Part shown: positions 16,809 through 25,014 of the stretch, piece by piece
Position numbering within the stretch: position 1 is the first letter of the stretch
Layout of the letters: each line of letters opens with the position of its first letter
NCBI RefSeq assembly: GCF_026341275.1
Contig: NZ_JAIFZO010000002.1
Location: 3,378,118 to 3,442,117 of the forward strand
Direction of reading: 5' to 3'
Source: Streptomyces ortus
Lineage (GTDB): Bacteria; Actinomycetota; Actinomycetes; Streptomycetales; Streptomycetaceae
DNA length: 64,000 bases
The notes under the pieces: generated by a model
What the model saw: the letters and a program-made list of their open reading frames with translations, nothing else
The model's database searches: none
What the model was told of the DNA's origin: nothing
Program-made: the position numbers and the translations under genes

Positions 16809-16853
16809 TGCTGTGACCGGATTGGTTCACCGGGTTGGCGGTACTGTCCGCGC

Positions 16854-17264
16854 ATGAATCAGCTCCCCTGCACTTTGGAAGCCCTCGTTGTGCGCACCGA
16901 CTTCTCGGCAGACGGTGCGTGGGACGCTCTGCGGGCGTCGCTGTTCTCGCCCAGCAAGGACGGTTTCTTGGCCAACGTCGCAGTCGTCGATGACCGGATG
17001 TACGGGGGTTTGACATCCGACCAGGCCCTCGACCTGATCCCCGCGGCGTACCAGCATCCGCTTCTTGTCTTAGCGGACTCTGTAGCCCTCGCCTCGACTG
17101 AACGGCCACTCCTCGTGCTGGACCTGCAGGGTGAGCGTGGGCGTGGTGTCCGCGTTGTGGCAGCCCAGCTGTGGAGCATTGAGAACAACCTCTCGGGCGC
17201 GAACATGGACTTCGAGGAGTTCGCCGGCGCCGTCGACGAGGACGGCGTCTTCCGAGGTTTCTGA
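16854..17264 (+). CDS. DUF6924 family protein
   Basis: This 136-residue protein is of unknown function. It matches the actinobacterial DUF6924 pattern: LVVRTDFSADGAWDALR at the start, GFLANVAVVDD, HPLLVLADS, RPLLVLDL and a C-terminal ENNLSGANMDFEEFA segment ending in DGVFRGF. It has no signal or membrane helix and should be cytoplasmic. The gene is intact although surrounded by mobile-element debris. Members often sit alone or near regulators, so the context gives no clue. Confidence 0.75.
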   Translation: MNQLPCTLEALVVRTDFSADGAWDALRASLFSPSKDGFLANVAVVDDRMYGGLTSDQALDLIPAAYQHPLLVLADSVALASTERPLLVLDLQGERGRGVRVVAAQLWSIENNLSGANMDFEEFAGAVDEDGVFRGF

Positions 17265-17285
17265 GTCACTGGCCGTGGGGCGGTT

Positions 17286-17603
17286 TTAGGCTGCGGACGC
17301 GCTGGGGCGCCCGCCCCAGCGGATGCCCTTCTCGCTGCGGCTGCGGGCGCGTTCCTTGCGTTCTGCGGCCAGGACGTCGCGGTGGCGGGCGTTGGCGTTG
17401 CGCCAGCGCAGGTAGGCGTGCAGGGCCCGTGTCTGCACGGTGTGGTTGGGGTGGTGGGAGTTGGCGATGGTGAACTGCCGAAGTGGTCCGAAGTGGGCTT
17501 CGATCGGGTTGGCCCAGGAGGCGTAGGGCGGGGTGAAGCACAGTTCGACCTTGTGGTTCCTGGCCCAGCGGCGGGAGTCGGCGCCTTTGTGGGCGGACAG
17601 GTT
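17286..17603 (-). pseudogene. C-terminal piece of a third IS630-type transposase
   Basis: The minus strand encodes about 105 residues with NLSAHKGADSRRWARNHKVE, then ELCFTPPYASWANPIEAHFG and LRQFTIANSHHPNHTV, ending at TAA (17286). This is the second-Asp-to-Glu half of an IS630-type transposase. The fragment begins abruptly at 17603 where an IstB sequence ends in a different frame, so two elements are fused by deletion or recombination. Confidence 0.75.
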
Positions 17604-18233
17604 GGGACGCGATCGCCACGCTGTTCTTTTCCTCGCGCTCGGTCAGAACCTGGAACAGTAGTTCGGCACCGCGCCGATCCAGCTCCATATACCCCAGCTC
17701 GTCAATACAAAGAAGATCGACCCGTCCGTAGCGGGCGATGGTCTTGGTCAGCAACTTCTCGTCGGCGGCCTCCACGAGTTCGTTGACGAGCTTGGTGGCC
17801 AGGACGTACTTGACCCGGAAGCCGGCCATCGCGGCCTCGGTGCCCAGCGCGATAGCAGGTGTGATTTGCCGGTGCCTGAGTCGCCGATCAAACACAGTGG
17901 CAGCCCTTTGCGGACCCACTCGCAGGAGGCCAGGGTGTGGATGGCGGCCGGGTCGATGGCGGGGTTCGCGTCGAACTCGAAGGTGCGCAGTGCCTTCTCC
18001 CGGGGGAAGCCTGCGGCTTTGATCCGGCGCTCGGAGCGACGGCGGTTGCGGTCGTCGCGCTCGGCCATCAGCAACTCGGCCAGGAACCCGCGATACGTCA
18101 TCTGGTCGCGGGCGGCGGCGGCGAGTTCGGAGAACTGGCCGCGCATCGTGGGCAGACGCAGGTTGCGGCAGGCGGCATCGATGGCCGCGTCGGCGGCCGG
18201 TTCGGTCAGGCCGCGGTGACGGGTGACGCTCAT
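17604..18233 (-). pseudogene. istB: IstB-like ATPase of an IS21 element, frameshifted and truncated
   Basis: From the ATG at 18233 the frame encodes a typical IstB helper ATPase: LPTMRGQFSELAAAARDQM, then FPREKALRTFEFDANPAID and Walker A GDSGTGKS. Near 17853 a one-base loss shifts the frame; the other frame continues with IALGTEAAMAGFRVKYVLA and Walker B LLCIDELGYMELD. The sequence stops at VAIAS (17604), where intact IstB continues with NESF. With a frameshift and a missing C-terminus it is non-functional. Confidence 0.8.
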
Positions 18234-18243
18234 GGCGGACTCC

Positions 18244-18710
18244 TTAACTGGTGGGACGCTCGGCAGGTGGCCGGGTATGGCGCAGGAGTTGGTCGTAGGC
18301 GGCCACCGAGGGCAGCGGGCGCGGGTCGGACGGCAGTGCGGCCAGCCGGCGCGCGATTAGCGCCACCACCACAGGGTCGATCCGCCCCGGTGCCGTGTCC
18401 GGGCCCGGCTCGCTGGGGGTCTCGCGTTCGGCGGCCCGGCGCGCTTCCAGGGCCACCGCGTCCGAGGTCAGGGCCCCTGCTTGCAGGGCGGCGGCGATTC
18501 CGGCGATGACGTGGTGGTGACTCATGTGCCGGTGCAGCAGCAGGACCTCGATCAGCGCCCGGGTGCCGGCAGCATCGCCGTGTGCGCGTCGGGTGGCCTC
18601 CCACCAGGCGTCGTGCACCGGAGTAAATTTCCCTGCCGCGCGGGCCTGGTCCAGCGCGGTGGCGCCGGGCAGTGCTCCGGGTGGCTTTATCGAGCAGTAG
18701 TGGGTTCTGG
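18244..18710 (-). pseudogene. istA: C-terminal remnant of an IstA (IS21) transposase
   Basis: Ten bases upstream of the IstB start, the minus strand encodes the end of an IstA protein: SIKPPGALPGATALDQARAA, FTPVHDAWWEATRRAHGD and TRALIEVLLLHRHMSHHHV, ending at TAA (18244). The catalytic core and helix-turn-helix are gone; similarity fades near 18710. Gene order istA-istB is that of IS21 elements. Confidence 0.7.
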
Positions 18711-18828
18711 CACAGATCTTGGGGAGTGGTCGCGGAGGGTTACGTCACGATCGGACCGCTGGGGGGTCTTACCAGATCTCGACAGTCCCGGACACGCCCG
18801 CAGAGGCAGAACCATGCGCGAGTCGTCC

Positions 18829-19401
18829 TCATGGGCGGACCGTGAGGCCGTCGAGGGTGAGGTCGAGCAGGCGTTCTGCTTGCTGCCGGTGTTCCGCACC
18901 CGCCGAGGTGAGGGCGATGCCTTCCAGGGCAGCGCCGATGTCGGCGGGCTGAATATCCGTGCGGATCGCCCCGGCGGCCGTGCAGGCGTCCATGAGTGAG
19001 GTGATGGCAGCCTGGATCATTTCCCGGCTGTGACCATAAGGATTGCTTCCCGTCGCGGCCATGGCACGCAGGGCGTCGATCATGCCGTACTTGGCGGTGA
19101 CGTAGTCCAGGAAGAGGCGTGTCCACGCGCGCAGGGCCTCTGTCGGCGGCTTCCGCGCAAGCAAAGCGGGGGCGGCATCGCACAAGTGGGCCACCTCGTT
19201 GCGGTAGACCGCTTCAATCAGGGCCTCCCTGGTGGGGAAGTTGCGGTACAGGGTCGCACTGCCCACGCCTGCTTCCTTGGCAACGCGTTCCAGGTGCGCG
19301 TCCAGCCCCTCCGTGGTGAAGACGCGTACAGCGGCCGTAAGGATCTTCTCCCTGTTGCGCCGTGCGTCAGCCCGCAGCGGCCGGAGCGTTCCATCAGTCA
19401 T
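18829..19401 (-). CDS. TetR family regulator
   Basis: This 190-residue repressor has a TetR helix-turn-helix near the N-terminus (RNREKILTAAVRVFTTEGL, then VAKEAGVGSATLYRNFPTRE) and a C-terminal ligand domain of about 130 residues. I chose the ATG that begins MTDGTLRPLRAD, the usual form of this subgroup; an upstream start at 19506 would overlap the operator region. It is divergent from a short-chain dehydrogenase, and the inverted repeat at 19498-19519 between them is a good operator candidate. Confidence 0.9.
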   Translation of the reverse strand: MTDGTLRPLRADARRNREKILTAAVRVFTTEGLDAHLERVAKEAGVGSATLYRNFPTREALIEAVYRNEVAHLCDAAPALLARKPPTEALRAWTRLFLDYVTAKYGMIDALRAMAATGSNPYGHSREMIQAAITSLMDACTAAGAIRTDIQPADIGAALEGIALTSAGAEHRQQAERLLDLTLDGLTVRP

Positions 19402-19497
19402 CAGCGCTCGCCATTCCTCTTCGAAGGCCTTCAAACTTGCTAACCGGGCGCGCCCCCACTTAGGGTGCAGATAACTGGGGGCACCTCCGTTTCCACT

Positions 19498-19519
19498 GTA
19501 GGTCACTGCATCGACCTAC
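19498..19519. promoter_or_regulatory. Candidate TetR operator
   Basis: GTAGGTC and GACCTAC form a perfect 7-8-7 inverted repeat between the divergent TetR and SDR genes, 26 bases before the SDR start. The size and place fit a TetR-type site controlling the SDR and perhaps the regulator itself. Binding is inferred. Confidence 0.55.
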
Positions 19520-19545
19520 GCGCACCCCTAGAAAGGAAGCCGATC

Positions 19546-20283
19546 ATGTCGGGTATCCAGGGAAAAGTCATCGCGATCACAGGTGCCAGCAGTGGCATCG
19601 GTGCGGAAACTGCGGCCTATCTCGCCGAACAGGGCGCCCGGCTCGTACTCGGAGCCCGCCGCGAGGACCGACTGAAGGCCGTCGTGGACGGCATCACGGC
19701 GAAGAGCGGCACTGCCATCGGCGTCATCGTCGACGTCACCCGTCGCGAAGACCTCCAGCGCCTGACGGGCACCGCTCTCAACCAGTACGGTCGACTCGAC
19801 GTCCTCGTCTCCAACGCGGGCACGATGGCCGTCTCGCCGTTCGACGACCTGCGCCAGGACGACTGGGACGCCATGGTCTCCACCCACATCACCGGTCTGC
19901 TCAACGGCATCGGGGCGGCCCTGCCCATCTTCCGTCGGCAGCGCTCCGGCCAGTTCGTCAACGTCGGCTCCACTGCGGCCTACGTCGTCAAAACTCCGCA
20001 GGCGGTCTACGCGGCCACCAAGACGGCGGTCAAGGTGCTTACCGAGGGCCTACGCCAGGAATCGGGTCCTGACCTGCGCGTCACCCTCGTGTCTCCCGGC
20101 TTCACCAACACCGAAGGTGTCGGCAAGGGGGCCAGCCCCGAAGCAGCGGCGGCGATGACGCAGCAGAGGGACGAGATCGCCATGCCACCCTCGGCGATCG
20201 CCTCCGCCATCGGCTATGCCATCGAACAGCCCGATGGCGTCGATGTCAGCGAGATCGTCGTCCGCCCCACCGTGCAAGCCTGA
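19546..20283 (+). CDS. Short-chain dehydrogenase/reductase (SDR)
   Basis: This 245-residue NAD(P)-dependent oxidoreductase has the cofactor motif TGASSGIG (residues about 13-20), the SNAG motif, and the catalytic Ser-Tyr-Lys set in NVGSTAAYV and VYAATKTAV. ARREDR after the second strand suggests NADP preference. It resembles the YdfG-like group often placed next to a TetR repressor that responds to aldehydes or quinones. A GAAAGGAAG site supports the ATG at 19546. It probably serves in detoxification under its divergent regulator. Confidence 0.9.
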   Translation: MSGIQGKVIAITGASSGIGAETAAYLAEQGARLVLGARREDRLKAVVDGITAKSGTAIGVIVDVTRREDLQRLTGTALNQYGRLDVLVSNAGTMAVSPFDDLRQDDWDAMVSTHITGLLNGIGAALPIFRRQRSGQFVNVGSTAAYVVKTPQAVYAATKTAVKVLTEGLRQESGPDLRVTLVSPGFTNTEGVGKGASPEAAAAMTQQRDEIAMPPSAIASAIGYAIEQPDGVDVSEIVVRPTVQA

Positions 20284-20577
20284 CAGTGGCGAATCGAGCT
20301 CCTCGAAGTCCCGTACTGGCAAACGATGAAACCCTCGAATGACCAACGCACCGCCCACGGATGATCATTTAATCGCGATAGTGCAGGTGCGTGACTGTGG
20401 GTACGGGTTTTCGGCGGCTCCACCGGGGTGCCGTCGGGGTCCGGGCGGCGCACGGTGTGGACGGCGAGCGCGGCCATGAACCGAGAGGCAGCGGCCGCGC
20501 GCCGTCGGGGCCGGGATCGGGGCCGGGATCGGTGGCCAACTCGCTTAAGGTAGGCGCCGGATCGGAACCCGGCTGCG
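20284..20577. other. Intergenic, no gene recognised
   Basis: Only overlapping non-coding open frames are seen. A GGGGCCGGGATC unit is repeated twice near 20508-20532. The interval leads into a Tn3 remnant and may hold older mobile DNA that I cannot recognise. Confidence 0.4.
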
Positions 20578-20965
20578 CAGTTCGTACGGTGTTCGCCCGC
20601 GATTTTCTGGCCAGTCCTGGCCTACGCCGCGAGATCCACGGCGGGCTACAGGTTGCGGAGAACAAGAACAGCGCCAACACCGTGCTCCACTACGGCAAGG
20701 CAAGGACGGCGCCCCGGCCCGGACAACCAGCATGCTGAGCCCCCGATGCTCGCCCTGCACCTGCTCCAAGCCGCGCTCGTAAACGTCAACACCCTGCAGG
20801 TGCAGCAGGTCCTGGCCGAACCGGCCTGAGCATCAAGACTGAGCGACGAGGGCCGGCGCGGCCTGCCCGCGCCGTTCTGGTCCAACGTCCGCCCCTACGG
20901 GACCTTCCGCCTGGACATGGACCAGCGACTCGACCTGGGGCTCACGGTGCCCACGGCTGATCGGC
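20578..20965 (+). pseudogene. Second Tn3-family transposase remnant (C-terminal end)
   Basis: The plus strand gives VRTVFARDFLASPGLRREIH, GGLQVAENKNSANTVLHYGK, then in another frame MLALHLLQAALVNVNTLQV and QQVLAEPA, and finally FWSNVRPYGTFRLDMDQRLD. This is the ordered C-terminal end of a Tn3-type transposase broken by frame changes (near 20700) and a stop (near 20828). It differs in sequence from the remnant at 14725-15388, so a different transposon left it. Confidence 0.75.
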
Positions 20966-20974
20966 CCCGTCTCG

Positions 20975-21275
20975 TCAGACGGCGGTGAAGCCGCCGTCTG
21001 CGGGTACCACGGCTCCGGTGATGAAGCTGGAGCGTGGTGAGGCGAGGAAGCAGAGAACCTCGGCGATCTCTACGGGCTGTGCGACTCGGCCCAGGGGCTG
21101 GGCGTCGGCGAACGATGCGAGGTAGGCACGGCTGTCGGGGCGGACCGTGTCGAGGACATCGGTGATCACCAGCCGGCGCCCTCCTGAACGAAGAGTTCGG
21201 CGGTCGCCGCACCGATCCCCCCCCGGTCGCGCCCGTGATCAGGGCCACCTTGCCCTCAAGACGTCGTCCGGTCAT
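20975..21275 (-). pseudogene. SDR gene with a large internal deletion
   Basis: The start reads RRLEGKVALITGATGG, a normal SDR N-terminus, then a frame change in a run of G (about 21216-21222) hides GIGAATAELFVQEGAG in the next frame. After VITDVLDTV the sequence jumps to the C-terminal SDR part (AQPLGRVAQPVEIAEVLCFL and SSFITGAVVPADGGFTAV). About 150 residues, including the catalytic Tyr and Lys, are gone. It cannot be active. Confidence 0.75.
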
Positions 21276-21424
21276 GAATACGGTGCTTCCCTTGCGTTTG
21301 ATAAGCGTCTGTCAGCGACTGCTGCCTGACTCGGGCCAGCCGGCCCACTCCCACGAGGAGTTACTCTCCCCGACCCGAGCAGTTGCTGCCCGAACCCCGT
21401 TGTCCCGCAACGCTCGCCGCCCCG

Positions 21425-21688
21425 CTACGACGGGCTCGACTCCCGGTACAGGACGAGGTGTTCGTGGTAGAGCACTCCGTCGCGGATGTCCCCCGTGGCG
21501 GTGAACCCGGTGTCGTCGACGTAGTCCAGGTGATTACCGGTGACCGTGTAACGGCCGGTGTACGCGCTGGCCCGCCCGCCGCGAGCCTCGTCGTAACGGC
21601 CGTCCGGCAACAGCTCCTGCCGGATGTGCCCGTCCTCGGTCACCCACATACCCACCACGTCCACGTGGTCGTCCTCGATCGCGGCCAT
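21425..21688 (-). CDS. Atu4866-like small protein
   Basis: This 87-residue protein has the compact beta-barrel-type pattern of the Atu4866 family: GMWVTEDGHIRQELLPDGRY, then SAYTGRYTVTGNHLDYVDD and TGFTATGDI. The function of the family is not known. There is no signal peptide. The gene is divergent from a MmyB-type regulator, and a strong inverted repeat lies between them, so it is probably the regulator's target, perhaps with lost neighbours downstream. Confidence 0.8.
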   Translation of the reverse strand: MAAIEDDHVDVVGMWVTEDGHIRQELLPDGRYDEARGGRASAYTGRYTVTGNHLDYVDDTGFTATGDIRDGVLYHEHLVLYRESSPS

Positions 21689-21771
21689 GGCGACCTCCTC
21701 TCCTCGAACGGTGCGGTCCTTCCCGCTCCTCCGAGTCTGCGCAGGTCAGCGATGAGTGACCAGGACGCTTG

Positions 21772-21798
21772 CTGCCTGGGTGCACCACACCCAGGCAG
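21772..21798. promoter_or_regulatory. Candidate operator of the MmyB-type regulator
   Basis: CTGCCTGGGTG and CACCCAGGCAG form a perfect 11-5-11 inverted repeat in the divergent region, 29 bases before the regulator start. Such length is unlikely by chance even in G+C-rich DNA. Since no hairpin role is needed there, a regulator site is the simplest reading. Confidence 0.6.
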
Positions 21799-21827
21799 CG
21801 CGGCGGTCCGCCGCCTAGCCTTGGAAC

Positions 21828-22709
21828 ATGGACGACAACCGCATGGGGGACTTCCTGCGCGCGTGCCGCGCCGCCCTGCGCCCGCACGACGTCGGGATGC
21901 CGAGCCACGGGACCCGCAGAGTCGCCGGGCTGCGCCGCGAGGAGGTCGCCGTCCTGGCCGGAGTGAACGCCGACTACTACACCCGCCTGGAACAGGGCCG
22001 CGAACGCAACCCCTCGCCCCAGGTGATCGACGCGCTCAGTCACGCACTGCACCTCGACGAGGACGCCAGGGCGCACCTGTACCGGCTGGCCGGGGCCGCT
22101 CCCGCCGAACGGCTGTCGCCTCGCCGCACCGAGCGCGTCAGCCCGGCCCTGCGACAGCTGATGGACGGTTACCCCAACACACCGGCGTTCGTCATGAACA
22201 GGACCCTCGACCTCCTCGCGGTCAACGCGCTGGCCCAGGCCCTCTACTCGGCGTTCACCCCGGCGGACAACCTCGCCCGCATGACGTTCCTCGACCCGGC
22301 CGGCCCCACCTTCCACACGGACTGGAACCGGGCGGCACAAGCCACCGTCGCCAACCTCCGCGAGGCGACCGGCTTCGAACCGGACAACCCGCGGTTGCGC
22401 GAACTGGTCGGCACCCTCGCCGAGCACAGCGCGGACTTCGCGCGCCTATGGCAGTCCCACAGCGTGCGAGGCAAGACGCGGGGCGCCAAACACCTCCTCC
22501 ATCCGGACGTCGGCCCGCTTACGCTCACCTACCAGGCGTTCGACGTACGCGAGGCACCCGGCCAGCAGCTCGTCATCTACCACGCCGAACCGGGCAGCCC
22601 CAGCGCCCACTCCCTCCGCCTGCTCGGCTCCCTCCACGCGACCAGGCGCCAAGACGGCTCACAGCACACAGCCGATCAGCCAACGCGCCCCGGAGACCCG
22701 CACCGATAG
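21828..22709 (+). CDS. Helix-turn-helix regulator with MmyB-like ligand domain
   Basis: This 293-residue protein has an N-terminal XRE-type helix-turn-helix with GLRREEVAVLAGVNADYYTR and LEQGRERNPSPQVIDALSHA, then a MmyB-like domain (about residues 100-270) whose fold resembles PAS and may bind a fatty-acid-like ligand. NRTLDLLAVNALAQALYS and the C-terminal HPDVGPLTLTYQAFDV are typical. Such genes usually control an adjacent divergent oxidoreductase or small gene; here this is the Atu4866-like gene. Full length. Confidence 0.88.
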   Translation: MDDNRMGDFLRACRAALRPHDVGMPSHGTRRVAGLRREEVAVLAGVNADYYTRLEQGRERNPSPQVIDALSHALHLDEDARAHLYRLAGAAPAERLSPRRTERVSPALRQLMDGYPNTPAFVMNRTLDLLAVNALAQALYSAFTPADNLARMTFLDPAGPTFHTDWNRAAQATVANLREATGFEPDNPRLRELVGTLAEHSADFARLWQSHSVRGKTRGAKHLLHPDVGPLTLTYQAFDVREAPGQQLVIYHAEPGSPSAHSLRLLGSLHATRRQDGSQHTADQPTRPGDPHR

Positions 22710-22949
22710 TGCGACTTCGCCGCACCGCGTTTCATAGGTGGTCGCTCGTGAAAACTGCCCCATGTCCTGCGCGGCCCCCGCGGGCTCCGCTTGCTGGACC
22801 GGCAAGGGCAAGGTAGCCATCGAGTAGCGCACCGCCCGCTTACGCCTCGTACCACACCTCGCCAAGGCCCTCAGCGTGCAAGATCGCCTACCTACCCGGC
22901 CTCCCGATGCGGCGGATCGCCGACCATTACGGCAGGGGCCGCTAGCCAC
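22710..22949. other. Intergenic, no gene recognised
   Basis: Six-frame reading gives no recognisable product and no strong start. The interval separates the regulator from a partial receiver-like gene on the other strand. Confidence 0.4.
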
Positions 22950-23235
22950 TCATTGGGCGACGGCTCGTCGAACGTGGTGGTTCCAATGTGAAAGGGATCG
23001 CACAACAGTTTCGGCCCCGATGGGGTTGGCGCTGTGCACGTAGACAGTACCGATCTGGAACGGGACGCCCTGAAAGCCTGCCTCCTCCAAGAGGGTCACC
23101 ACCGGCATGATGCTGTCATCTCCGCCGAGGTCATGGTCAAGCCAGAGCTCGTCGATGAAAAGGTCCGCTGCGCCGGTGACTCTCTGTGTGAGAGCCCGGA
23201 GGAGCGTTCCTGGCCCCGCGTTGTGCAGGCGGTCC
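22950..23235 (-). pseudogene. Partial cyclic-phosphate-processing receiver (cPPR) protein
   Basis: The minus strand ending at TGA 22950 encodes LLRALTQRVTGAADLFIDEL, WLDHDLGGDDS, then MPVVTLLEEAGFQ and GTVYVHSANPIGAETV. LDHDLG...VHSANPxGA is the hallmark of the cyclic-phosphate-processing receiver family. The usual N-terminal DDxR strand is not found and no ATG or GTG start exists upstream in frame (the frame opens after TGA near 23341), so the gene appears to lack its beginning. The mode of action is unknown. Confidence 0.55.
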
Positions 23236-23396
23236 CGGTCTTGTGCAGGCGAGTGCGTCAGCGCCCCCGCCGCGGGTTCGGCGGGCTTCGCGGATGTCAG
23301 CCCGAAACCTCGGGCCGTTGTGACTGCGGCGGACAGAAGTAGGCCTCAGGCCCAGAGGGTTGACGGCGGAGGTCGTGGCCGGAACCCGGCAGGCCA

Positions 23397-24020
23397 TTGT
23401 CACGAACTACGCTGACATCCCCTTCCAGCATTCCGGGGAGCAGCGTGCCGCCGTCGTTCGCCTACCGGATAACCAAGTACAACCCTGCCGACCGCGACGA
23501 GCGCGGGCACCACAACGGCGCTGAGGACACGGTGAGCGAACACGGGCCGGTCGAGGCGTCCTACTTGGAGGCGGGGGCCGCCTTCGCGCAGGAGTCGGGC
23601 ATCGACAGGCTGGAGATCCGTGAACCGGCGGTCACCAGTTTCGCGGAACCGTCACGTCCTCGCCCTACGCCGCATACCTTGAAAACCCAGAGGTGACACA
23701 GGCCGCGGACGACGACTTCTGGGAACGAGTACGGGAACGAGTACGCACAGAACTGGCCGCACCGCGGATCCTCCTCCTGGAGGAGACCCACTTCCGCAAC
23801 GCCACCCGCTGGCACCGTCTCACCGAGAACAACCTCGATATCATCCGCATCATCCGCGCCGCGCTCGGCCCCCGCGCGCTCCTGGCCCTCTGGGCCGGAC
23901 CCCACCCCTGATGTCGATACGGTCCTTGCCGCGTTTCCCGAAGACGAACCCGTGGACTTCGTCTGGGAGGCGGCCACGGAACGATCCACCTCTGACCAAC
24001 ACCGACACAACCCACCACCA
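23397..24020 (+). pseudogene. Decayed gene of unknown family, readable in three frames
   Basis: Coding-like sequence continues across frames: FAYRITKYNPADRDERGHHN and VEASYLEAGAAFAQESGIDR (from about 23457), SSPYAAYLENPEVTQAAD (from about 23652), ERVRTELAAPRILLLEETHF to ALLALWAGPHP (to 23911), then DVDTVLAAFPEDEPVDFVWE (to about 23990) after another shift. Together this suggests one former gene of 180 or more residues with at least two frameshifts and probably an internal deletion. I do not recognise a functional domain. Confidence 0.5.
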
Positions 24021-24210
24021 GCGCACCACTTCGGCGGTAGGCGCAAAGGCAGCCTGCTCCTCGCGGCGTAACCGACGAACGCTCAAGACCACGGGGACAC
24101 TTCACGGCGGGCCTCATCCATTCGAGTGACACTCGCCGACCTCCTGCAACCACACGGTGCACACGCCAGTCGTACACCTCGCATCCGCACCCGTACCTCT
24201 TGGGGGACCC

Positions 24211-24798
24211 GTGAACCAGCAGCATCCGCAACAACCAGGCTGGGGGCAGCCCCCGCAGCAGCCCGGATGGGGCACACCGCCTCCGCCGCCGAAGAAGAAC
24301 AGCGCTGGAAAGATCATCGGTTTCGGATGCGTCGGCGTCTTCAGTCTCTTCGTCATCCTGGGCATCTTCAGCTGGGCCCTGGGCAGCGATGACGAGAGCA
24401 AGGACACCAAGAGCGGCAGCGCCTCCGACACCGCGGCCGGAGAAGCGGCTGCCGAGCCGAAGAAGGACGCACCCGCCAAAACCAAGAAGGAAGAGGCGTC
24501 GCAGGTTGTCTTCAAGGTGTGGGGCAACGCCCCCGCCGGCAGCCTCGGCCCGCTGGACATCACCTACGGCTCCGACACCGACACCCGCAAGGGCACCTTC
24601 AAGGACGGCTCGTTCGAAGCCACCCTCCCCCTCGATGACGACGCCTTGTACTTCAACGTCATGGCACAGCTCCAGGGCTCCGGGGACATCAACTGCTCCG
24701 TCACGATCGACGGGCACGCGGAGAAAGCCCACGCGGCCGGCGGCTACAACATCTGCAACGCCCAGGCGAACAAGGGAATCCTGGGTGGTTGGGACTGA
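24211..24798 (+). CDS. Membrane-anchored surface protein, MmpS-like C-terminal domain
   Basis: This 195-residue protein starts with a proline/glutamine-rich cytoplasmic tail (HPQQPGWGQPPQQPGWG, a short repeat), then one membrane helix (about residues 33-53), a charged linker rich in Lys, Asp, Ser and Ala, and a C-terminal beta-rich domain with VVFKVWGNAPAGSL and CSVTIDGHAEKAHAAGG. The layout is that of MmpS-like or DUF-type surface proteins of Streptomyces. The GTG at 24211 follows a GGGGGA site; the longer frame from 24157 lacks one. Role unknown. Confidence 0.7.
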   Translation: MNQQHPQQPGWGQPPQQPGWGTPPPPPKKNSAGKIIGFGCVGVFSLFVILGIFSWALGSDDESKDTKSGSASDTAAGEAAAEPKKDAPAKTKKEEASQVVFKVWGNAPAGSLGPLDITYGSDTDTRKGTFKDGSFEATLPLDDDALYFNVMAQLQGSGDINCSVTIDGHAEKAHAAGGYNICNAQANKGILGGWD

Positions 24799-24821
24799 CC
24801 ACGACTGCCTACGTACCTGAC

Positions 24822-24848
24822 CCCGGCCGGCTCCCGTACGCGGCCGGG
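24822..24848 (+). terminator. Hairpin terminator after the surface-protein gene
   Basis: CCCGGCCG and CGGCCGGG form a stem with an 11-base loop, 24 bases beyond the stop. There is no long U tract, as is usual in Streptomyces. Confidence 0.5.
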
Positions 24849-24942
24849 CCGCCGTAGCCCAGCACACAGCCCCTCGCCGTCGAGGCGTTCGCTCGTCCCG
24901 TCTCCGACCTGACTGTGTCCCACTTACGTTCCGGGGGAGCCA

Positions 24943-25014
24943 GTGCCTGACACTACGCCGCCGCCCAAGCCCGACACCCACCAGACCTCGGACGACGAGA
25001 TCGCCGGCGATTCA
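24943..25014 (+). pseudogene. Orphan gene start joined to the end of the enoyl-CoA hydratase gene
   Basis: A GTG with a GGGGGAG site opens a proline-rich start (PDTTPPPKPDTHQTSDDEIA) typical of Streptomyces membrane or secreted proteins. The frame then runs antisense through the hydratase gene for 440 codons, which is not credible coding. The genuine gene was probably cut at about 25012. Confidence 0.35.
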
